A stretch of DNA of 64,000 bases, from contig NC_060256.1 in assembly GCF_921293095.1 (NCBI RefSeq), forward strand, positions 88,691,851 through 88,755,850, given 5' to 3'. The notes under the pieces were generated by a model. The model did not search any database and was not told where the DNA came from. It saw nothing but the letters and a program-made list of their open reading frames with translations. The first letter of the stretch is position 1; each line of letters opens with the position of its first letter. Of the stretch, positions 1 to 11,444 are shown piece by piece. Position numbers and translations under genes: made by a program. The stretch is from Ischnura elegans. Lineage: Eukaryota > Arthropoda > Insecta > Odonata > Coenagrionidae.

Positions 1-2645
1 AAAAATATGTAAGGGAAGAAATGAATTATGCGTACACATAAATTATTTAGATGAGTATTGTTTCCTAACGAAGATATATCAATATGAATTTATATCTTTT
101 TGTATTAGGTCCCCGTAAGAAATACACGCATCGCCCTATATACGTCACCAATATAAGAACATAGGCGAAATTTTGAAAGCGGGGATAGTAGAGAAGAGAG
201 GGATAAGGGTATGGCCATCGCATGGATGGGTTATCAATAGGATGCGAATTTTTCAATACAGGTGGCAGTATAGTCGAATGTACGATTCGATTTTTATAGC
301 AAATACGGAAATTGGCATAAAATGATAAGTGTATACGTTGGACCAATGAAATTTAGTGAATTGGTACATCATGGTATTCCTCACAATGCGCAATGAAAAC
401 ATGTTTTGTATATAGTCTGACGCTCGATATACATCGAATCTACTTTTTCTTAAAATATATCAAATTGCTATAGCATATAGGATTTTACATCTAAGGACAT
501 AGTAGACAAGGAAATACATAGTAGATACCCATATCCCCGAAATTAAACCAAAAACATTGCGAATTTCAAAGTACAGATGTCAGTATGATCGAAAAGTCGA
601 TTCGATTATTATAGCAAATACGTTAATTGGCATAACTTCAATTGTGTTTCCGTTGGACCAATGAAATTTGGTGAATGGGTACATCTTTGTATTCCTCACC
701 ATGCCCAATGGAAATTTGTTTTGTATGTAGTCTCACGCTCGATATATATCGAATATAATTTTTATTAAAATATATCGAATTGCTATAACACATTGGATTT
801 TACATCCAAGGACATATTTGACCAGGAATTATATAGTAGATACCCATAGACTGTAAGTTAAACCAAAAGCAATGCGGATTTTAAAGTACAGATGTCAGTA
901 TGGTCGAAGAATCGATTCGATTATTCTAGCAAATACGTTAATTGGCATAACTTCAATAGTGTTTCCGTTTGACCAATGAAATATGTTGAATGGGTACATC
1001 TTTTTATTCCTCACAATGTCCAATGAAAATATGTTTTGCATGTAGTCTCACATTCGATATATATCGAATCTGCTTTTTCACAATTTATATCGAATAGCTA
1101 TAACATATAGGATTTTACACCCATGGGCATTCTTGACCAGGAATTATATAGTAGATGACCATAGACTGGATATTAAAAAAATGTCATTGCGGATTTTACA
1201 TTACAGATGTCAGTATAATCGAAAGATCGAATCGATTATTGTAGCAAATACGCAAATTGGCATAACTGGATTAGTATATACGTTGGACCAATGAAAATTG
1301 GTGAATGGGTACATCTTGGTATTCCTCACATTGCCCAATGGAAATATATTTTGCATGTAGTCTCACATTCGATACATATCGAATCTGCTTTTTCACAAAT
1401 TATATCGAATAGCTATGACATTTAGGATTTTACACCCATGGGCATTCTTGACCAGGAATTATATAGTAGATGACCATAGACTGGATATAAAAAAATGTCA
1501 TTGCGGATTTTACATTACAGATGTCAGTATAATCGAAAGATCGAATCGATTATTGTAGCAAATACGCAAATTGGCATAACTGGATTAGTATATACGTTGG
1601 ACCAATGAAAATTGGTGAATGGGTACATCTTGGTATTCCTCACATTGCCCAATGGAAATATGTTTTGCATGTAGTCTCACATTCGATACATATCGAATCT
1701 GCTTTTTCACAAATTATATCGAATAGCTATAACATTTAGGATTTTACACCCACGGGCATTGTTGACCAGCAATTATATAGAAGATGACCATAGCGTGGAA
1801 ATAAAATCAATATCGTTGCGGTTTTTACAGTGCAGATGTCAGTATAATCGAAAGATCGATTCGATAGTTATAGCAAATGCTGAAATTAGCATATTTTGAT
1901 TAGTATATACGTTGCACCAATGACATTTTGTGAATGGGTACATCTTGGGATTCCTCACAATGCCCAATTGAAATATTGTTTGCGTTTAGTCTCACGTTCG
2001 ATATATATGGAATCTACTTTTTCTTAAAATATGTCGAATTTCTATAACATATAGGATTTTACATCCAAGGACATAGTTGACCAGGAAATATAGAGAAGAT
2101 TTCTATTAACTGGAATTAAAATCTACGGCATTGCGGATATTACAGTGCAGATAGCAGTTTTATCGAAAGATCGATTCGATAATTGTAGCAAATACGCGAA
2201 TTGGCATAACATGATTAGTATTTACGTTGGACCAATGACACTTGGTAAATGGGTACATCTTGGTATTCCTCACAATGCCCAATTGAAATATTTTTTGTGT
2301 ATAGTTTCTCATTCGATATATATCGAATCTGCTTTTTCTTAAAATATATGGAATTGTTATTACATACAGGATTTTCTATCCACGTACATAGTTGACCAGG
2401 AATTTTAGGGTTGATGATCGAAGACTGGAACAGGATTGCGAATTTTAAATACACGTGTCAGTATACTTGATAATTCGATACGATAAAGATAGCAAATATG
2501 CCAAAGCTATTTTTTTCAAATTGGAATATCTTGAGAATAACTATTTTTTAGTACCAAAGAAATTTGGGGAATCGTTACAATTTAGTATTTTACACACTGC
2601 ATTATGGACATATGTTTTGCGAGTGGTACATCTTTATATATTTAT
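1..2645. repeat. Tandem satellite array, unit about 315 bp
   Basis: The same block recurs head to tail. The anchor CAGTA of the phrase 'agatgtcagta' falls at 266, 581, 896, 1211, 1525, 1840, 2155 (CAGTT) and 2459. This gives spacings of 315, 315, 315, 314, 315, 315 and 304 bp. Other shared phrases are 'cgttggaccaatga', 'gggtacatcttggtattcc' and 'gaccaggaattatatag'. The two units near 1211-1840 are almost identical, while the outer ones are more diverged. The array runs off the left edge and decays near 2640. Short open frames inside it are not conserved between units and are not genes. Confidence 0.95.
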
Positions 2646-4553
2646 CTAAGGAATCTTCGTTTCATTTTCAAGTTTCGCTTATCACAACGCTTTTGGACTT
2701 TAAGAGTTGAAAAATAACCACAAAATCATCACTGTCTTGAAATTTTAAAAACCTTATTCCAATTATGTCTCAGTGCTAAACTTAGCCTATTCAAATAATG
2801 AAGTATCCGTCAAATGAAATCATATTGAAAATAACAAATAATTTTAAAAGTAAACAATTAAGTTCCTTACCCTTTCAAAAACCGGCAGGGAAATTTTTGA
2901 ATATTTTTAACACTTATGGACACAATGCTCGACAACACGTGACACAACAATGTTCCCACCCTCCTAATTACCCGCTTGAAGAATTCAAGCACCCAATCGA
3001 CTCGTTTTTATTATAGCCATATTATATCCGTTTATTTTAATGCAGCCAATACTCTTTTTTGCTGAGCCACATTCTTTTTTGCAATTGTTTTTTAATTGTA
3101 ATTGATTTATTTCATAAAAATAAATGAATTTATTTGCCTTCGCATACACGCCAACGTAATTAGCCAATTTGATCGCTTCAAATTTACCATCGTGTGACTT
3201 AGCATTAATGCATTAATAATATTAATATAATATACAAATAACTCCATAGGATAGGAAAGTAAGGGATAGGAAGATTTAGCAGAAAAAGGACGAGGATATC
3301 GGCGGGCTGAAATCGAAAAAAAACGACCAAAACCTCAAAAACGATTTTTTTTGAGCTAGGAAATTGAAAATTCATATAAATATTTGCAAATAAAATTTAC
3401 ATAACTTTCCTATATTATTCTTTCCTGTGACCACACGTTAACAGTATATATGAGGTCAAAGTTTAAGCGAAATTTAGCGAAAAACGACCACCCTAGTTTT
3501 TTTTTTCTAAAAATAGCCAACTTTTTCCTTGAACAGTGGTTTTACGGATTGCTTTATTGCAACGGTGCCGTGAAAACACTCGATCAGTAATCGAGGGCTT
3601 CTAGGTTTTAGTCCAGGTCCACGAATGAAACAATTAATCTTTAAGTTTAATTAAATGAGAACTTTGAGCTAGTATCCGATATACGATTGCGATATATCAT
3701 CCATTTTGAGATCAATTGTTTCAGATAATTATAATCGCACATTTTCGTCCAACCTTAATTATTTAATGTCCTTAAAAATCCAGAGTATTAAATAAAATGT
3801 CTAAAAGGCTGAATACCCAAGGAAAAACGTTTTCATGGTAAATGCAAATAGCATACAAAAAAATGTTTGCGTTGCCATAGCTCAGTAACTAAGGAGTTGC
3901 GACCCCGTGTCTATGGACAAAAAGTGCTTAAAAATGTCTCCCCTACCATTTCCTGAAGTATTGCAGAATCCTCCAGAAACACCCCCTGTATACAGTGAGA
4001 AAGGGCCTGTATATAGTGAGAGACAGAAGGAAGCCCGTTCATATTGTAAAAATTCTCCTTGACGACGGGAGAAAACAATGGGAGTCCAATAATGGACACC
4101 AATCCTATTGACGACGCGAAAATAAACAAAAAGGAAGTGACGTCATGTAAATGGTGGCCTTTGGTCGCGCGCGTATTCGCTACCGATTTTTCGTGCTAAA
4201 TATTTATCAATTGTGTATGCAAATTGTGTTAATCTGTTTTTTGGAGTAGTGGTACGTGTTGTCGTTTCCGAATTTTCTTCGTTATTACCCACGATAATTG
4301 TGTGTATAATTTATGTTAATTTGATTTGTAAAGTAATGATACGTGTAATCGCACCCGAATTTTCTTCGTGATTGCCCAGAATCATTGGGTATATAATTTG
4401 TGCTAATTTGATTTGTGTAACAAAGATAAACGTTTAAACCCCTTCCACTCCATCCCAACACTCCTTCTCACTCCCATTTGATAATTATAAATGATTCCTG
4501 TCATAAGTTCCTGATGATGATCATTTGTATCGAAACCGAACGCGTCAATAAAT
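2646..4553. other. AT-rich spacer without recognised genes
   Basis: I see no gene-like frame and no complete mobile element here. The sequence is AT-rich with homopolymer runs, for example near 3490-3510. It ends in a run leading into the fold-back element at 4554. Confidence 0.5.
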
Positions 4554-4688
4554 CGATACCTCCACTGCATAAACGCTCAACAATCGCCCACCGAATCAAA
4601 TCCGCTCATCTAGTACTATAAGGACTATCTAGATGAGCGGACTTGATTCGGTGGGCGATTGTTGAGCGTTTATACAGTGGAGGTATCG
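4554..4688. mobile_element. Fold-back MITE, near-perfect hairpin (family FB1)
   Basis: The left arm begins CGATACCTCCACTGCA and the right arm ends with its reverse complement, TATACAGTGGAGGTATCG. The arms are about 60 bp and pair almost perfectly around a short centre near 4618-4625. The same termini occur at 15795-16046, so this is a dispersed family. No coding capacity is visible. Confidence 0.85.
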
Positions 4689-5155
4689 AAATAATTGTGG
4701 AACCGGTCATTTTCGTTCCTTTCTGAATCATCGTAGCCAGTTGATGTTGGGACAAAACGACACCACGCTGGGAAGCATAGAAAGGGGAATGCGTGTATGA
4801 ATCATCTGTGTACGAGCAATGATGCAAGTGAGTGCCACACCTTGCCCGCCCGCCCCGTCTGCGGTGAAGGGGGTGGGGGGATGGGCGGTGCTTCTTCCCC
4901 TCTCTGGACCCGTATTGATCAGGAGTAAACCGCCAGCCGCGTGCACACACACTAACACACACACACACTACGCCGAATGAGGAGGGGAGGGGGGTCGGGT
5001 GGAGGGGGGAATTGACCTATAGGCTGGCGGGCGGCTAGGTCGAGGAGGGGAGGGGACGGGCGAATATATACACGCGGTCACATATTTCCACAGAATGTCT
5101 CGAGTCTTTGTAGACGAAACTTCTTTCTCCCTTGCCTGTGCCCTGTGCTTCGGAA
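4689..5155. other. GC-rich spacer with a CA microsatellite
   Basis: This is G/C-rich sequence with G-runs and a short, imperfect CA repeat around 4943-4969. Open frames exist on the minus strand, but they consist of low-complexity sequence and match nothing I recognise. A 24-bp block at 5093-5116 reappears inverted at 9534-9557 beside a related MITE. Confidence 0.5.
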
Positions 5156-5457
5156 CAGTGGCGCAGCGAGGGGGGGGGGTTTGGGGGATAACACCCCCCC
5201 AGAGCTAAGAGAAATTTTTAAGTTTAATCCATTTTACTTAATTGTATCAGTATTACTCGTAGAATAGTGTTAGCATTAATCAAATATCTCTCATAAAGCG
5301 GTAAAACTAGTCATTTAGAACCATTAATCTTAAAAATTTTCTGGAGGAGGGCCCCCGCAACTCCCACTTACCCTGGCGGGTATGCAATACCTCCACACTT
5401 CGAAGTATTAGTTGCGCCTAAAACCCCCCCTAGCCTTAATTCTTAGCTGCGCCCCTG
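5156..5457 (+). mobile_element. hAT-type MITE (family H1), complete, 8-bp target duplication
   Basis: The termini are CAGTGGCGCAGCGA on the left and TAGCTGCGCCCCTG on the right, an imperfect inverted repeat. The element is flanked by the direct repeat CTTCGGAA (5148-5155 and 5458-5465). An 8-bp duplication is the hallmark of hAT transposition. Other copies are at 25207, 36635 and, truncated, at 9251. It is about 302 bp and non-coding. Confidence 0.9.
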
Positions 5458-5530
5458 CTTCGGAAATTTAGATTTCTAACATTTTGGGCGTTCAACTCTG
5501 TTTGGCGAGATATGGTGGAACAGCAGGCTG

Positions 5531-5724
5531 AATAAAATTATAAAACTGACTGTACTGTCTTCTGGTTTATTAATTATAACGACGCGTTTCGACTCTTCAT
5601 TAGGTCAATTAGTTACAACAAGTCTAGAAATTTCTATTTGAACTGATGATGACGCTAACAGTCGAAACGCGATGTTATTATTAATAAACCATTGGACAGT
5701 ACAATCGGTTTTATAATTTCATTG
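5531..5724. mobile_element. Fold-back repeat with CGAAACGCG arms
   Basis: Inverted arms read 'aaaattataaaactga...ctggtttattaat...cgcgtttcgac' on the left and the reverse complement on the right, with 'gtcgaaacgcg' near 5671. The unpaired centre spans about 60 bp. There is no coding potential. It is probably a non-autonomous DNA element, but its superfamily is not identifiable here. Confidence 0.65.
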
Positions 5725-5790
5725 AGGAGCGTGGTAGCCAAGTATGTGGAACAGCCCACATGGCAAATGATAGTCTCGGAGACGTCTCAC

Positions 5791-6051
5791 CAGTGGCGTA
5801 GCCAAGGAGGGGGGGTTCGGACCCCCGTCCCCCCCCCTCCCCGAAATAAAAAAAATATTTTCCTACATAAAAGAAAACAAAATATTGAAAACTCATGCAT
5901 TTACAAAATATTTCTTTAACAAATGAAGTTTTTTCGATTATGAAAAGTGTTAAAATTACTTTTAAAACCCTCTACTTAGTAACCTATTTTTCAAAAATGT
6001 TCCCCCCTGGTTTTGGACCCTCCCCGAAATAAATTCCTGGCTACGCCACTT
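5791..6051. mobile_element. hAT-type MITE (family H2) with 8-bp target duplication
   Basis: The termini are CAGTGGCGTAGCC and GGCTACGCCACTT, and the direct repeat CGTCTCAC flanks them at 5783-5790 and 6052-6059. Subterminal C/G runs resemble family H1, but the body differs, so I keep it separate. It is 261 bp and non-coding. Confidence 0.85.
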
Positions 6052-6631
6052 CGTCTCACCATAGTCTCGACCGATATATCGAACATCGTGAATGTCTCAG
6101 AGATAATAGTGATATGTTAATAATAGTGAGATGTTCAGAAAATAATTCTTTACATATTTAAACTCCGTCAACTCCTTCCATACCTATTTTTCGGAGCAAT
6201 TCCCTAGTTGTGATTATTAATATCGCGACATTTAATATGGAATTCTTATTTTGAAACCATCATTATTAATCACAAATTTATCGATATATGAATCGAAAAA
6301 AGTAGGGTGGACAGATCCGCAACAATTACATAATTAGGCCATAGACTAAGACGTCACAGAGACATTCCTGAGAGATCTCTATAATTTCTCATATGACATC
6401 ATCTCAGAGAGGTGTCAGAGATGTCTCCGTAAGTCTCAAGAATATATCTGAGACATCACATGTGATATTCGGCATGCCTCAGAGATGTATCCGAGAAGTA
6501 ATTCTTCTATGAGGTATTGGCTACTGAACAAAGGATCCCGGATTCAATCCTGGTTGAAGCCTTCGGATCCCCCGCATAAAAAACTTTGAAGTGCGATGGG
6601 AAGGAACTGTCCCCCCCCCTCCCCCCCCCCC
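6052..6631. repeat. Degenerate short-motif region rich in GTCTCAGAGAT
   Basis: Variants of 'gtctcagagat' and its complement recur irregularly from about 6056 to 6500, and also just left of the H2 MITE near 5775. The pattern suggests a decayed short-period repeat into which the MITE inserted. A tRNA-like B-box phrase ('cggattcaatcc') lies near 6540-6560. No gene was seen. Confidence 0.4.
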
Positions 6632-6892
6632 GATAGCGAAAAAACTGTTGAAATTTCAACATTTAATTGGGACGACTGTTGAATCCAAAAGCCACTGTTG
6701 AATTCAACAGTAAATGGGGACCACTGTTAAAACTAACAGTAACTATTAAAACTAATAGTAACTGTTAAAAGAAACAGTAACTGATAAATCCAACAGTTAT
6801 TGGTGGGTTCAGCGTTACTGTTGGATTCCACTGTTACTGTTGCATTGACTAACTGTTAACTGTTGAAATTTTAACAGTTTTTTGGCTAAGGG
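6632..6892. mobile_element. MITE with a core of CTGTTG/CAACAG palindromic repeats (family C1)
   Basis: The right end is CAGTTTTTTGGCTAAGGG and the left end is the matching 'agcgaaaaaactgttgaaat'. Between them, segments of about 20 bp of the form 'actgttgaatccaacagta' are repeated with variation. A second copy with the same ends is at 35854-36067. No open frame of note. Confidence 0.7.
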
Positions 6893-6989
6893 CCGACCCT
6901 GAATGTGGGAAGTTCACAAGCTTGTAACTTAGTCTGGGATGAGCTTAACCCTAATCTCGGCCATTGGAAATAACAGGGTTAAAATTCCA

Positions 6990-7062
6990 AAGAGGATAAA
7001 TAATTTTCTGAATTAGCGAGATCCGGGTTCGAATCCCTATCGAGACAAATCATTTTTCCCGA
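6990..7062 (+). repeat. tRNA-derived SINE fragment (B-box side)
   Basis: The phrase GGGTTCGAATCC is a good RNA polymerase III B box and is followed by 'caaatcatttttcc', as in other SINE copies of this window (43125, 53600). A-box and acceptor-stem pairing are not convincing, so this is not called as a tRNA gene. Confidence 0.5.
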
Positions 7063-7147
7063 GCTCAAAACCACCGAGTTCGTGCACCGGGTAGCGGAAA
7101 GTCGACCTCTAGATGTAGAGGTTAGCTGAGAAATAAGCGAGTTCAGT

Positions 7148-8100
7148 CATCGAATAAGCAGTGGATACGAAACCCTAGGGCGGACTCGCGGGTTACACTC
7201 CTGGGCCGAGGTCTGAAGCGTTAGCTTATAACTTCTGAACCGCAGAAGAGGGAGGACTGGAAGGAGAAAGGAAGGAGGCGCCGCCGCGATATGAGCCCGA
7301 CGACGCCTCCTGGGAGTGGATAGGGAAGGAAGGGAGGGGACGAGGAATCCCGCACCGTCACAAAGGCGGGCGGGTCCTACTACTAACGAAACCAAGCTTA
7401 CGCAATTAATGTTCTAACAATCTTGGAGGACCATTCTATGAGGAAGAATGATCCAACGGTCAAACCGTTAGATATCATCGAATAAGCAGAGACTATGAGG
7501 GTTCTAGGTGAACCCTCTTAAGGATACAACGCACCGGGGCCGGGAACCAAGCCCGTGGCTTATACGCCCGATCACCCGGGGAGGGGCTGGAGAGGAAGGA
7601 AAAAGGATAGAGGCGCCGTCGCAATGGGAGCCCGCCGACGCCTCTGGGAAAGGATAGGAGCGGAAAGGAGGGGACGAGGGAAAAACACCCCAACGCTATA
7701 GAAGCGAAGGAGGCCCTACTAATTAGCGAAACCAAGCGTAAGCTATTAATGTTCTATCAATCCTAGTGGATTTTCCTATGAGGAAGAAAAATCCATCGAT
7801 CGAATCGGTAGATCATCGAATAAGCAGTCGTGGACAAAAAGCGACCGAGGTGGTATGGTCAAGCCACAAGTCATATACTTTAAGCCTCGGAAGAACCCGT
7901 GACGGAAGGCCGCCAACAAATATTCTTCCCATCACCCGGGGGAGAAAGCAGCAGCTTTTTTCGTACGAGTGAAGAACGAGGCCACAGTGGTCTGTACTGC
8001 GACACTCATATCGCTGAAGGCGCGGCAGAATTTACCTTAACGTTATAGTATTGCCATGAGGAAGGCAAGGAGAAACCACCATATTATTATCCCAAGGAGT
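7148..8100. repeat. Three-unit tandem repeat with conserved hairpins (about 330 bp unit)
   Basis: The anchor CATCGAATAAGCAG occurs at 7148, 7486 and 7814, giving units of 338 and 328 bp plus a more diverged third unit ending near 8100. Units contain a pairable block 'gaggcg...cgcctc' and end in a hairpin with loop TATGAGGAAG or similar, whose stem sequence differs between units while still pairing. A single inverted copy is at 16376-16705. Open frames inside (for example minus-strand frames near 7150-7735) are low-complexity and shift between units. The class is unknown; it could be part of a retroelement terminal repeat. Confidence 0.75.
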
Positions 8101-8139
8101 CGGAGCTTCTCCATTATTTAAATATCGCTTATGTAGCAT

Positions 8140-8530
8140 GTTTCATTATAGGACGTGGCTTGGAGGTTGACAGCTGCAGAGAAGTCAAGGCAAGGATATA
8201 TTACAAATGTGGTGGTACCTAAGAAAGATGATGTTAAAATGTATCGAACAAGTTAGTAATGAGGAAGTTCTAATAGGAGTAGGAGAAAAGAGAAGTCTTA
8301 TAAAAACTCAAAGCAGAAGACGGGACAACTTAGTTGGCCACATTATGAGGCATTATGGCCTGATGAAGACAATCGTAGAAGGACAGGTGGAAGGGAAGAA
8401 GGGCAAAGGACGGCCCCGAATGAGTTACGTAGGACAGCTTATAAATGATTTAAAAGAGAATACCTAAATACGTCACTATTAAAAGGCTAGCGAAATGGAG
8501 AGCTGCGTCAAACCACTCTTAATCACACCA
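8140..8530 (+). pseudogene. 3' end of a non-LTR retrotransposon ORF2 (LINE L1w)
   Basis: The open frame 8207-8467 gives residues such as SRRRDNLVGHIMRH and KGKGRPRMSYVGQL. These match the extreme C-terminus of LINE reverse-transcriptase polyproteins, in which a W-rich segment precedes 'GHI.RH...IEG...GKRGRGRPR'. A frameshift or stop after ENT interrupts the usual ending, but 'KRLAKWRAAS' can still be read in another frame near 8480-8510. The 5' part is missing. Related 3' tails are at 11625 and 22925. It is a dead fragment. Confidence 0.8.
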
Positions 8531-9005
8531 TCATTTTTACCATCCCTTCCGATTGATTGATTGACTCACCATAAAAAGACATGATTACACTTGTATGGGT
8601 TTCGTCAAGTTTTACAAATAAAAAAAATGTAAATAAAAATTACAAAGAAATTTAAAAAAAATCTCTCCATTCAATCCTGAAAGCTGTAAAAGGCATTTTT
8701 TACAAAAAAGTCTTTTAAATTACTCTTGAACTTTTTTTTTCTAGGCTTTGCATTGCTTTTACTTCTGAAGGAAGTTCGTTACATATTATTTTCCCAGAAA
8801 ATTCTGCGGTTTTTGGAAGCATTGATATTCTGCAATGATCATTGAAAATATTGAATTTGCCTCTGGTGTTATATTGGTGGACATCTGTACTTCTGGTCAT
8901 AGAATTGTTTTTAAAATTACATTTTCATACGGAAAATATGGGACAAAAAAATAAACAAAAAAGTGAAATATGTATGTAAGATTTCACTTTTTCCCGGCGT
9001 ATGAT
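8531..9005. other. AT-rich spacer
   Basis: Nothing gene-like was seen. The minus-strand frame 8715-8900 could be a shadow or an old element remnant, but I do not recognise it. Confidence 0.4.
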
Positions 9006-9188
9006 GGCGGTGAATTCTTCTCGGGTTTCCGTCCGGGTGAGCTCCATCTCCTTCGCTGCCGACGTTTCGATAGAATCCTTTTCTATCGTCATCAGGCCCT
9101 GATGACGATAGTAAAGGATTCTATCGTAACGTCGGCAGCGATGGAGATGGAGCTCACCCGGATGGAAACCCGAGAAGAATTCACCGCC
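9006..9188. mobile_element. Large fold-back hairpin repeat (family FB2)
   Basis: The left arm starts GGCGGTGAATTCTTCTCGGG and the right arm ends CCCGAGAAGAATTCACCGCC. Arms of about 85 bp pair with few mismatches around 'catcaggccctgatg'. The core contains 'gacgatag' and the motif 'ccgacgtttcg'. It is non-coding; the plus-strand frame running through it (8970-9215) is a by-product of the palindrome. Confidence 0.8.
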
Positions 9189-9250
9189 AGTGAAATATGT
9201 AGCTTAAAATTGTGATACGACCGAGTGAGGTACTGAACGTTAGCTCCAGC

Positions 9251-9533
9251 CAGGGGCGCAGCTAGGAATTAAGGCTGGGGGTTTCGGTGCAACTAATGCC
9301 GGGGTGTGAGGGTATGGAATACCCACCAGGATAAGCGTTAGGTGCGAGATTAATAAATTGTTGGAAATTTAAGATTTAAATTGTTCAAAATGGTTAGTTT
9401 TACGGCTTTCTGAGGGATAATTTATTAATCCTTAAACTATTCTATTAGTAATATCAATCCAATTAAGTAAAATGGATTAAACTTAAAAATTTCTCTGAGC
9501 TCTGGGGGGGTTTTATCCCCCAAAACCCCCTAC
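9251..9533 (-). mobile_element. hAT-type MITE family H1, end-truncated copy
   Basis: It begins CAGGGGCGCAGCTA, the complement of the H1 right end, and follows H1 in reverse as far as 'ggttttatcccccaaaaccccc'. The last 15 bp or so, including the other terminus, are absent. Immediately beyond it (9534-9557) lies a 24-bp block identical, inverted, to 5093-5116, which lies upstream of the complete copy at 5156. Confidence 0.85.
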
Positions 9534-9557
9534 CGTCTACAAAGACTCGAGACATTC

Positions 9558-10105
9558 AGAAAATAATAACCAATAATATCTAACAAAACGAGGAACTGAA
9601 AACTCCTCACTTCTGGAAGTCGCGTAATGAATGGTGTAATAAAGGCTGGAAATAATAACAACGCAAACGGAATACTGTTACCCAATATCAACCATGGCAT
9701 CCGATGAATTTAAATGTTCTGCTTTAGTGCTAAAATTGCTGCAAGTGAACACGAATACATGGCCCAACTCTCGAGACAAAGTCTAAGAATTCGAAACGAT
9801 TTCGTTCTTCGGATATATATAACAGGTCTTATAACACTTATAGCGGCGTAATTTTCCTTCAGTTGACACATTGTTGAGATAAACATTCGAGACTTGAGTC
9901 CCAGAGACCTCTAGGAGACTAAAGCTAGTCTCCAATGGATACAGTAAAAATTCCCGACTTCGAGAATAAATCCGCTAATGATTTCCGGGTTCTAAAAATT
10001 CAAAAATAATTTCTGGGTTTCACGGTTTCCAACAATAAATGGGCAGTTATTAATTAATCTTGTGAATCGATAATATCTCCATCCGAAGCATATTAAGGAC
10101 TTGAG
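9558..10105. other. Spacer without recognised features
   Basis: No gene or repeat boundary could be supported here. Confidence 0.4.
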
Positions 10106-10247
10106 TGAAATGAAACATTGCAATATTTCCACAGGATCAATTGTAACACGACGCATTTCGTTGTTACCACAACATCATCAAGTCAACGTAACAATGCAGC
10201 ACGTCTTGTTCGAATAAATCCTGTAAAAATATTGTAATGTTTCATTT
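10106..10247. mobile_element. Fold-back repeat, ATGAAACATTGCAATATTT arms
   Basis: The left arm 'tgaaatgaaacattgcaatatttccacagga' pairs with 'tcctgtaaaaatattgtaatgtttcattta' on the right, and the centre carries 'cgacgcatttcg'. About 140 bp, non-coding. It shares the 'arms plus CGAAAYG core' layout with the repeats at 5531 and 9006. Confidence 0.65.
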
Positions 10248-10776
10248 ACCTAATGTTAAGAACTTCCACCATATCGTGCTGCATATTATAAAAGATATTA
10301 AGGACTCTTTCTCGGGCATTGCACCAGGTTATTGTCTTCATTTGCGCCGACGTCGCGACGTTTCAATTAGTTAAGTTGTCGTGTGAACGACTGATGTTCG
10401 TTATTTGTCATTAATTTATTTACTTTTCTTTCCTCAAGTGTTTTACAATTTTTTGGTGAAGGTCTCAAAAGTATTATTCAAATGAAAGCCAGTGTCGCAA
10501 TTTAAAAATTTTGATTGCGACGTATTTCTATGGCTTCCTTGATTATGCGGTCGCAGTATCGATGTGAGCGGCGACGAACTTTGGCCGGATTCCTCCCCCA
10601 TTTAATAGCATGACTCCATTGATGCTGTGTCCTCCTTTGCCTGACTTCTGTTTTTCCCTAATCTAAAGTCTTTCTATCCTAAAGAGTTCTTTCAGTCTAG
10701 TCCCAATTCAGCCTCTCTTCCTCACTTATATTTTGTTCCGCACTCACATGGAATTTGGTAAACACTATCCAAGGCA
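10248..10776. other. Spacer without recognised features
   Basis: I see no supported feature in this stretch. Confidence 0.4.
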
Positions 10777-11444
10777 AATAGGGTAGTTTCCTTCATCAAA
10801 GAAAACGAAAGACATTGATTGCGATTCTTTACCCACGATTAGAGTATTCATAATATACAAATTATTTGATTTTAGAAATCCCAGGTTAGACGAATGGCAA
10901 TGGTCAATTTTAACCGCATTTGAAAAAGGCCAGATTGGCGCCCATGCGATGCCACTCCACGTGACGTCACAGGGACCTAGTTTCTATACGAGTAGATAGG
11001 AGTTTTACATCGTCTGAGATTACCAATGCATGTATGAGGCAGAGAGATCTGGGAAACATGTCTTAATAATCACCTATTAAAACTGCCTAAGGTCGGAAAG
11101 TTTCCTTCGTTTGATAGGGTAATAATAATCCTTATTTAAGCCAAGCGCTACCAGCTAGCAGGGTACTCTGCTACCTGCTAGCAGCCTGCATCGTATCAGT
11201 GCTCGAAGCCTCGCCCCAAGGTCACCTCATTCGCCGACAGCGGGAACCAGAATGACGTCACACGGCGTTTTCCCAGCATTCAGACTTAGCCGTCGCGTTT
11301 TCGCGCGCTTGAAAATTTTCACTTTTCATTTTATTGCTAAAAATAGATATCGTCATTCGAAAATCTAAAAGCGTGAAAAGCGTACTCCAGGAGTAATAAT
11401 CTTTCGATTTAGGCAATAAAAAAATAATAGGAAACCATTCTATT
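10777..11444 (+). mobile_element. MITE family G (AATAGGGTGGTTTCC ends), complete
   Basis: The left terminus is AATAGGGTAGTTTCC and the right is GGAAACCATTCTATT. The interior includes 'cgaaagacattgattgcgatt', 'aggccagattggcgcccatgc' and 'gcgcgcttgaaaattttcac'. Other copies are at 19705, 31996-33327 and 32105. It is about 668 bp, non-coding. The target duplication length is unclear, so I leave the superfamily open. Confidence 0.85.

Noticed and set aside
1-2645. A CRISPR-like array from the regular repeats
   Set aside because: The units are contiguous 315-bp tandem copies without unique spacers, in eukaryotic DNA.
4606-4968. 120-codon minus-strand frame with a Cys/Val-rich start
   Set aside because: Its translation is dominated by the CA microsatellite and G-runs and enters the fold-back element.
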